Source of the DNA: an uncultured Oscillospiraceae bacterium
GTDB taxonomy: Bacteria > Bacillota > Clostridia > Oscillospirales > Ruminococcaceae
Direction of reading: 5' to 3'
NCBI GenBank assembly: GCA_934539585.1
Contig: CAKTCT010000051.1
Location: 1 to 19,839 of the forward strand
DNA: 19,839 nucleotides
The first letter of the stretch is position 1. Each line of letters starts with the position of its first letter. The notes beneath the pieces are model-generated. The model did not search any database. It saw only the letters and a program-made list of their open reading frames with translations, and had not been told where the DNA came from. The translations under genes and the position numbers were made by a program. Of the stretch, positions 14,178 to 19,839 are shown in pieces.

Positions 14178-15353
14178 TTACAGAGCCAACCGGTAGATTT
14201 CCATCATTTCCTCTTTGCCAAGCACCTTGTAATCCGGCAGGGTGCGCTTGCCGAAGAAGGTGCATTTTTCGGCCATTTCGTCGAAGCGGGAATCATCGAT
14301 TCCCAGCTCCGACAGCCGTACCGGCATGCCGATGGACCGGAAATAATTCTCCACGGCTTCGATCCCCGCCAGAGCCGTCCGCTCCGGATGCTCAAAGTCC
14401 ATGGGGATTCCCCACACGTTGGCCGCGTACCGGGCGAACCGGGGGACGTTGTACCGGTAGATGTACTTGGCCCAGGCCGGGAAAATCACCGCCAGCCCCG
14501 CCCCGTGGGCGACCCGGTCGTAGGCTCCGGACAGCTCGTGCTCCAGCTGGTGGCAGCGCATGAAAAAGTTCTTCCCGCAGCCGGTGAGGCCGTTGTGGGA
14601 AAGGCTCCCGGCCCACATCAGGGTGGCCCGGGCCTCGTAATCCTCCGGGTCTGCAATGGCACGCTTTCCGGCCTCGGCGACGGACTTCAGAAGGGCCTCG
14701 TCCAGGTTGTCGGTGAGGGGGTTGTCCCCGTTTAAGGAGAAGTACCGCTCCAAGGTGTGCATCATGATGTCCACGATGCCGCAGCCGGTCTGGAACTTGC
14801 TGACGGTGAAGGTCAGCTCCGGATTCATAATGGAAAACAGGGGCCGGTTGCAGGGAGCGTTGAAGCCCCGCTTCAGCCAGCCGTCCTCGTTGGTCAGGAC
14901 GCAGGAGTCGCTCATCTCGCTGCCCGAGGCGGAAAGGGTGAGGATGGTCCCCACGGGGATGGCCTTTTCCGGCACCCGCTTTTTGCTGGAGAACTCCCAG
15001 GGATCACAGTCGTAATAGGCCCCCGCCGCCGCGGCCTTGGCGGAGTCCAGGACGCTGCCGCCGCCCACGGCCAGGATCAGCTCCACCTGCTCCTCCCGGG
15101 CCAGTCGGGCGGCCTTCCGGGCCAGGCTCAGCTTGGGATTGGCCTCCACGCCGCCCAGCTCCACGAAGGCGACGCCGGCGGCTTTCAGGGAATTGACCAC
15201 CGTGTCATAAAGCCCGGAGCGTTTGATGCTCCCGGAGCCGTAGTGGAGCATCACCTTGGAAAAGCCGTAGGAGCGGATGATCTCCCCGACGTTTTTCTCC
15301 CCGCCCCGGCCGAAAAAGACCTTGGTGGGGGTGTGGAATACGAAATCGTTCAT
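14178..15353 (-). CDS. Iron-containing alcohol dehydrogenase (BdhA/YqhD-like)
   Basis: This 391-aa protein of the Fe-dependent group III alcohol dehydrogenase family has the NAD(P) loop GGGS (residues 97-100). The likely metal ligands are Asp195 and His199 (GIVDIMMH), His268 and His283 (CHQLEHELSG and VAHGAGLA). The full length and MNDFVFHTPTKVFFGRGGE start fit NADPH-dependent butanol/aldehyde reductases. It would reduce aldehydes to alcohols in fermentation or detoxification; the substrate is not readable from the sequence. The ATG has AAGGAGG at 7 bases, which overlaps the end of mfd. The 12-bp gap means it is the last gene of the pth-mfd unit. Confidence 0.92.
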   Translation of the reverse strand: MNDFVFHTPTKVFFGRGGEKNVGEIIRSYGFSKVMLHYGSGSIKRSGLYDTVVNSLKAAGVAFVELGGVEANPKLSLARKAARLAREEQVELILAVGGGSVLDSAKAAAAGAYYDCDPWEFSSKKRVPEKAIPVGTILTLSASGSEMSDSCVLTNEDGWLKRGFNAPCNRPLFSIMNPELTFTVSKFQTGCGIVDIMMHTLERYFSLNGDNPLTDNLDEALLKSVAEAGKRAIADPEDYEARATLMWAGSLSHNGLTGCGKNFFMRCHQLEHELSGAYDRVAHGAGLAVIFPAWAKYIYRYNVPRFARYAANVWGIPMDFEHPERTALAGIEAVENYFRSIGMPVRLSELGIDDSRFDEMAEKCTFFGKRTLPDYKVLGKEEMMEIYRLAL

Positions 15354-15365
15354 GATAAGTCCTCC

Positions 15366-18300
15366 TTACGCCTTCTGCTGGGCGTTGAAATCTCTTTGAA
15401 TGGCCTGCAAGGTCCCCATGACCTCCCGGAGACAGCTCAGCGAATCCTGGCCCTTGAGCTTCACCGACAGATAGGGGGACGTTCCGGCGTTGACCAGCAC
15501 CCGGCCTTTCATCCGGGCCGCCAGGGCCCCGGCCAGGTTCAGGTCCAGCCGCTCGGGGATCAGGTGGAGGGCGTCGGTCTTCTGGTTGATTTCCTTGAAG
15601 CCGAACTGGGCGGCGGTGTTCCGGAGCAGGGCGATGTCGATGAGGCCCTTGACAGACTGAGGCGGCTCCCCGAACCGATCGATGAGCTCGTCGATAAGGT
15701 CCAGGCTGTCGGCCTCGGTCTTGATGGAGGCGATCTTCCGGTAGACGTCGATGCGCTGGGAAAGGTTCTCAATATAGTCCTCGGGGATGTGGGCCTCCAA
15801 TTGCAGGTCCACCAGGCACTCGGCGGTGGCCAGGGTGTCCGGGGCCTTGCCCTGCTTCTCGGCCACGGCTTCAGAGAGGAGCCGCAGGTACATGTCGTAG
15901 CCCACGGCCTCCATATGGCCGTGCTGCCGGGTGCCCAGGATGTTCCCGGCGCCCCGGATTTCCAGGTCCCGGAGGGCGATGCGGAAGCCGGAGCCGAACT
16001 TGGTGAACTCCCGGATGGCGTTCAGGCGCTTGGTGGCGGTCTCCGACAGCACCTGCCCCCGCTGGAAGGTGAAGTAGGCGAAGGCCCGGCGGCTGGACCG
16101 CCCCACCCGGCCCCGGAGCTGATACAGCTGGGAAAGCCCCATCCGGTCGGCGCGCTCAATGACCAGGGTGTTGCAGTTGGCCACGTCCACGCCGGTTTCG
16201 ATGATGGTGGTGCAGACCAGGATGTCGATCTCCTGATCCATGAGCTGCTTCCAGATTTTAGAGAGGTCCTCCTCAGGCATTTTGCCGTGGGCGACCCCCA
16301 CCCGGGCCTCGGGAATGGCCTCCTTGATCCGGGCGGCGCAGCTGTGGATGGTCTCGATGTTGTTGTGGATATAGTACGCCTGGCCGCCCCGGTGGAGCTC
16401 CCGACGGAGGGCTTCGAAGATGACGCCGTCGTCGTGCTCCAGCACGTAGGTCTGGACCGGATGGCGGTTCTGGGGGGCCTCCTCGATGACGCTCATGTCC
16501 CGGATGCCGCTCATGGCCATGTTCAGGGTCCGGGGGATGGGGGTGGCCGACAGGGTCAGCATATCCACGCCTGCCAGCATCTCCTTGAACCGCTCCTTAT
16601 GGGCCACGCCGAAGCGCTGTTCCTCGTCGATGATGGCAAGCCCTAAGTCCTTGAAATGGATATCCTTGGAGACCAGCCGGTGGGTGCCCACCACGATGTC
16701 CGCCCGGCCGTTCTGCAGCTTCTGGACCACGGTTTTCTGCTCCTTGGGGGAGCGGAACCGGGACAGCAGCTCGATCTCCACGGGGAAGTTCCCCATGCGG
16801 TGGAGGAGGGTCTGGTAGTGCTGCCAGGCCAGAATGGTGGTGGGGCAGAGAATGGCGCACTGCTTCCCGTCCATGACGCACTTGAAGGCCGCCCGGAGGG
16901 CCACTTCCGTTTTTCCAAAGCCCACGTCGCCGCAGAGCAGCCGCTCCATGGGGACGGGCTTTTCCATATCCGCCTTGATCTCGGCGATGCAGCGGAGCTG
17001 GTCGTCGGTCTCCTGGTAGTCGAAGTGGGCTTCAAAGTCCCGCTGGTACTCGGTGTCCGGGGAGAAGGCGTAGCCTTTCACCTTCATCCGCTGGGCGTAG
17101 AGGGCGATGAGCTCGTCGGCCATTTCGTCCACGGCCTTTTTCACCCGGGCGCGGGTCTTCTGCCACTCGCCGGAGTGGAGTCGGTTCAGCTTGACCTTGG
17201 AGTCCTCCCGGGGCCCGATATACTTGCTGACCAGGTCCAGCTGGGTCACGGGGACGTAGAGGGTGTCGGCCCCGGCGTACTGGATTTTGATATAGTCCTT
17301 GACAATGCCGTGAAGGTCCAGCTTGTGGATGCCGGCGAAAATGCCGATGCCGTGGGCGACGTGGACCACGTAATCCCCCTCGGTCAGGTCGGAAAGGGAC
17401 TTGATCTCCTCGCCCTTCCGCTTTTTGGGCTTGGCGGAGGCGATGGTCACGGCCTTGCCGGTGGTGGTCAGGGAGAACTTGATGGAGGGGTACTCGAACC
17501 CGGCGGAAAGGGTCCCGGCCAGGACCAGGACCTTCCGGTACTGGATGGTTTTCAGGTCCTTGACGTAGGTGGCGGGGAGGCCCATTCTGGCCAGGTCGTT
17601 GGCCAGGTTGGCGGCGGCCTTGGCGGTCCCGGCCAGGACGGCGCAGCAGTAGCCCTCCTCCAACAGGGGGGTCAGGTCGCTTTGGAGGAGCTTCAGGTCC
17701 CCGTTCCAGCCGGAGGACTGGAGGGGGCTGATGTTGATGATGTCCTTGATGCCGGTGCCGGAGCCCGCCCGGGCGAAGGTATCCAGCAAAATCACCCGGT
17801 GGCCTTCAATTTTGGCCTCGGCCTGCTCGGGGCTCAGAAGGTAGCTGTCCAGGCCCTTGCAGAGCTGGCCCTCGTCGAAAAGGACCTTCAGGTCCTCGCT
17901 GTACTGCCAGAAAAGGCCCCGGGCGGCCTCCCGGGCCTCGGTGCGTTCGCTGAAAAAGAGGGGGGCCTTGTCGAAGTAGTCGAAAATGGTGGCGAAGGTA
18001 TCGTAGGCCAGGGGGAAGTACTTGTCCTCCGAAGCCAGGTCCACCCCGGCGTCCAGCTGGTCCAGGTCCTTTTCCAGGACCTTTTTGGCCTCGGCGAAGG
18101 CTTTTTTGGTCCCGAGTTTTCCACAGAATTCACGGAGTCTTGTGGATAACTCTCCCTCAGAAAATACCACCTCGTTGGCCGGGGAGATGTCCACCCGGTC
18201 CACAGCGTCGGTGCGGCGCTGGGAGTCCAGCTCGAAGTAGCTCATGGTGTCGATCTCGTCGCCCCAGAACTCGATGCGGACAGGGGCGGGCTCCTTGGGA

Positions 18301-18857
18301 GGATACAGGTCCAGAATCCCGCCCCGGATGGAGAACTGGCTGATGCCGTCCACCTGGGGCCGCCGGGTGTAGCCCGACCGGATCAGCCGCTGGGCCAGCT
18401 CCTCCATGGGGACGGCGTCTCCCGCCGAAAGGGAGAAGGTGTTGGCCAGGAGGACGTCTTTGGGAATGGTTCGGGTCATGGCCGCCTGGATGGAGGCCAC
18501 CACAATGGAGGCTTCTCCCGCCGCCAGCCGGGAAAGGACGCTGAGCCGGGCCTGCTCGTACTCCGTGGAGACCCCTTCCAGCTGCCGGTAGGCGAAGTCC
18601 CGGTAGGGGAACAGCAGGGCGGGCTCCCCGGTGTCGGCCATGGCGTTGATGTCCATGACCAGCCGGGCGGCGCTGGTTTCGTCCTGGGCGATGACCAGGA
18701 CGGGTTCGTCCAGCTCCATGGCGGCGGCGTAGAGAAAGTGGGCCTTATGGATAGCAGACAGGCCCACGCAGAGGGCCGGGACCCGCCGGGAGCGCAGGTC
18801 CCCGATCATCTGGGTAAAGGCTTCCAGCCGGGAAGCCACGGTGGAATAGAGCTTCAT
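15366..18857 (-). CDS. mfd: Transcription-repair coupling factor Mfd
   Basis: This 1163-aa protein is full length. It has an N-terminal UvrB-like module, then an RNA-polymerase-binding CarD-like domain (LTEGDYVVHVAHGIGIFAG, around residue 490). The superfamily 2 translocase follows, with Walker A GDVGFGKT (643-650), DEEQ (744-747), SATPIPRTL and QLRGRVGRS (about 915), and then the C-terminal autoinhibitory domain. Mfd uses ATP to push stalled RNA polymerase off DNA lesions and to recruit UvrA. ATG with CGGAGG at 5 bases. It follows pth by 18 bp and precedes the alcohol dehydrogenase gene by 12 bp. One AT-richer stretch near 18117-18149 uses codons rare in the rest of the gene and contains DnaA-box-like sequences. 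Confidence 0.97.
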   Translation of the reverse strand: MKLYSTVASRLEAFTQMIGDLRSRRVPALCVGLSAIHKAHFLYAAAMELDEPVLVIAQDETSAARLVMDINAMADTGEPALLFPYRDFAYRQLEGVSTEYEQARLSVLSRLAAGEASIVVASIQAAMTRTIPKDVLLANTFSLSAGDAVPMEELAQRLIRSGYTRRPQVDGISQFSIRGGILDLYPPKEPAPVRIEFWGDEIDTMSYFELDSQRRTDAVDRVDISPANEVVFSEGELSTRLREFCGKLGTKKAFAEAKKVLEKDLDQLDAGVDLASEDKYFPLAYDTFATIFDYFDKAPLFFSERTEAREAARGLFWQYSEDLKVLFDEGQLCKGLDSYLLSPEQAEAKIEGHRVILLDTFARAGSGTGIKDIINISPLQSSGWNGDLKLLQSDLTPLLEEGYCCAVLAGTAKAAANLANDLARMGLPATYVKDLKTIQYRKVLVLAGTLSAGFEYPSIKFSLTTTGKAVTIASAKPKKRKGEEIKSLSDLTEGDYVVHVAHGIGIFAGIHKLDLHGIVKDYIKIQYAGADTLYVPVTQLDLVSKYIGPREDSKVKLNRLHSGEWQKTRARVKKAVDEMADELIALYAQRMKVKGYAFSPDTEYQRDFEAHFDYQETDDQLRCIAEIKADMEKPVPMERLLCGDVGFGKTEVALRAAFKCVMDGKQCAILCPTTILAWQHYQTLLHRMGNFPVEIELLSRFRSPKEQKTVVQKLQNGRADIVVGTHRLVSKDIHFKDLGLAIIDEEQRFGVAHKERFKEMLAGVDMLTLSATPIPRTLNMAMSGIRDMSVIEEAPQNRHPVQTYVLEHDDGVIFEALRRELHRGGQAYYIHNNIETIHSCAARIKEAIPEARVGVAHGKMPEEDLSKIWKQLMDQEIDILVCTTIIETGVDVANCNTLVIERADRMGLSQLYQLRGRVGRSSRRAFAYFTFQRGQVLSETATKRLNAIREFTKFGSGFRIALRDLEIRGAGNILGTRQHGHMEAVGYDMYLRLLSEAVAEKQGKAPDTLATAECLVDLQLEAHIPEDYIENLSQRIDVYRKIASIKTEADSLDLIDELIDRFGEPPQSVKGLIDIALLRNTAAQFGFKEINQKTDALHLIPERLDLNLAGALAARMKGRVLVNAGTSPYLSVKLKGQDSLSCLREVMGTLQAIQRDFNAQQKA

Positions 18858-18875
18858 AAGCGCCTCCGTTCCAGG

Positions 18876-19472
18876 TTAAGAGTTATACAGGTTCATGGCC
18901 TGCTCGATTTTTCCGTTGAGAATCAGCTCCACGATCTCCGGGCAGTGGGCGGCGGCCTGGTCCAGGTTTTTCCGCTCTGCTTCGGTGAAGGTGGAGAGGA
19001 CCCAGTCGGCCAGGTCGTAGTTGGGGTTGGGCTTGGCGCCGACGCCCAGCTTCACCCGGGGGAAATCGTCGGACTGGAGGTAGTCGATGATGCTGCGGAT
19101 GCCGTTATGGCCGCCGTGGGTGCCCTTCCGGCGGATGCGGAGCTTCCCCGGCTCCAGGGAGATGTCGTCGAAGATTACGACGACGTTTTCCGGGGGGATT
19201 TTGTAGAAGGAGGCGGCCTTTTCCACAGCCACGCCGGAGAGGTTCATATAGGTCTGGGGCTTCATCAGGAGGGCCCGCTGGCCGCCGATGGTCACGTCGG
19301 CGGTGAGGGCGTCGAACTTACTCCGGGTGACGGAAGCGCCCAGCTCCCGGGCGATGGCGTCCAGGGCGATGAAGCCGGCGTTATGGCGGGTGTTCTGGTA
19401 TTTGCGGTCAGGGTTTCCAAGGCCCACCACCAGGTAGGAAATCCCGCCGGAATTTTTCTGAAAAAACGGCAT
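18876..19472 (-). CDS. pth: Peptidyl-tRNA hydrolase
   Basis: This 198-aa monomeric esterase frees tRNA from peptidyl-tRNA that has dropped off ribosomes. The catalytic and binding residues are in place: Asn20 in VVGLGNP, His30 in NTRHNAG, Asn77 in YMNLSG, Asp102 in IFDD and Asn123 in HGGHNGIRS. The frame stays open upstream, but the start at 19472 gives the usual N-terminus (MPFFQKNSGG...). Its ribosome site is weak (CCGGAAAC), while a better AAAAGGAG further upstream has no start codon after it. pth-mfd is a classic Firmicute pair, and both are driven from the promoter at 19540-19568. Confidence 0.95.
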   Translation of the reverse strand: MPFFQKNSGGISYLVVGLGNPDRKYQNTRHNAGFIALDAIARELGASVTRSKFDALTADVTIGGQRALLMKPQTYMNLSGVAVEKAASFYKIPPENVVVIFDDISLEPGKLRIRRKGTHGGHNGIRSIIDYLQSDDFPRVKLGVGAKPNPNYDLADWVLSTFTEAERKNLDQAAAHCPEIVELILNGKIEQAMNLYNS

Positions 19473-19539
19473 GGCGAATGTTTCCGGAAACCCGCGGAAA
19501 GCGGTTCCGGATCTCCTTTTCCAAAGATTGATCAGTTTT

Positions 19540-19568
19540 AGTTTACCACAAAACGGGAAAAGCTTCAA
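19540..19568 (-). promoter_or_regulatory. Promoter of the pth-mfd-adh operon
   Basis: TTGAAG (19563-19568) and TAAACT (19540-19545) on the minus strand, 17-bp spacer, with TGTGG just upstream of the -10. It gives a leader of about 60 nt before pth. Confidence 0.65.
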
Positions 19569-19614
19569 GAAATTCGACAAAAGTTCGTAAAATACAGCGG
19601 CGAAGCCGCTCCCC

Positions 19615-19839
19615 ACGTACCACGTCAGGCCGCCGCCTGCCCCCAAAGCCTGTCAATAGGAACGAAACGTCCGAAAGTGGCGTACGGATGCCTACTGTCC
19701 TCTCACCAATTGCGGCGGCCGTGTTCACCGCGGGGTAGGCGGGTAGGCTCTCCGGAGCCAACCCCCGCGACTTAGGGTCTTTAGGGGCGGGAGCCCCTAA
19801 ACGGTTTTTCTCCCCAATCTTTTTTCCGTAAAAAAGATT
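19615..19839 (+). repeat. Dispersed intergenic repeat, copy C (runs off the window)
   Basis: It begins CGTACCACGTCAGGCCGCCG and has GTCCGAAAGTGG, GATGCCTACTGTCC and CACCAATTGCGGCGGCCGTG. It then has the TTTAGGGGC hairpin (19780-19801) and an incomplete AATCTTTTTT hairpin at the end. It is in forward orientation, opposite to copy B, and fills the last 225 bp of the window. Confidence 0.82.

Noticed and set aside
13917..14265. Short open frames within the repeat region before the dehydrogenase gene
   Set aside because: They lie in hairpins and dispersed repeats, have no ribosome sites, and differ between repeat copies.
14757..18149. Long plus-strand open frames opposite mfd
   Set aside because: Same cause: antisense shadows of a GC-rich gene, with no ribosome site or motifs.

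Overview
The window looks like chromosomal DNA of a high-GC gut Clostridium-class Firmicute (Oscillospiraceae-like, of the Flavonifractor/Lawsonibacter kind). This is inferred from GC-rich Firmicute-type genes with strong AGGAGG ribosome sites, a T-box leader on alaS, consensus SigA promoters, a clostridial-type alanyl-tRNA synthetase with a Cys-rich insert, and a Na+-pump decarboxylase subunit. I see no tRNA, rRNA, CRISPR array, prophage or transposase.

Layout. (1) 1-2400: the tail of an unknown gene meets, at a bidirectional terminator, an Ord-like amine dehydrogenase gene. That gene has a 19-bp-spacer promoter of MerR type, and a MerR/BmrR-like regulator lies directly upstream. (2) 2384-3906: a two-gene unit, oadB then a 47-aa OadG-like gene. 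Its ~170-nt leader has the hallmarks of the yybP-ykoY (Mn2+) riboswitch and ends in a strong intrinsic terminator whose 5' arm overlaps the aptamer closing strand. (3) 3977-4569: two tandem ~300-bp modules, each with a tiny hydrophobic peptide gene and a convergent antisense RNA driven by a consensus promoter. They have the architecture of type I toxin-antitoxin loci and are the most interesting part of the window. (4) 4603-7252: an SGNH hydrolase, rsmE plus a small acidic Cys-cluster membrane protein, and a phosphoribosyltransferase. (5) 7253-7671: a G-rich tract and a run of perfect hairpins. (6) 7672-10989: alaS and a HIT protein under a T-box leader with a consensus promoter. (7) 11082-13539: an unknown 285-aa protein, a TrmN6-like methyltransferase and rsmI, read as one unit. 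(8) 13561-14155: an inverted pair of dispersed intergenic repeats around a long central hairpin. (9) 14178-19568: a pth-mfd-iron alcohol dehydrogenase operon, followed at 19615 by a third copy of the repeat, which runs off the window end.

Most genes are housekeeping (tRNA charging, rRNA and tRNA methylation, peptidyl-tRNA recycling, transcription-coupled repair). The accessory interest lies in the RNA-level regulation (riboswitch-like leader, T-box, antisense RNAs), the tandem peptide/antisense modules, and the repeats that flank the pth-mfd-adh operon in inverted orientation with an exact 60-bp match. All assignments are by reading motifs; no database search was possible.
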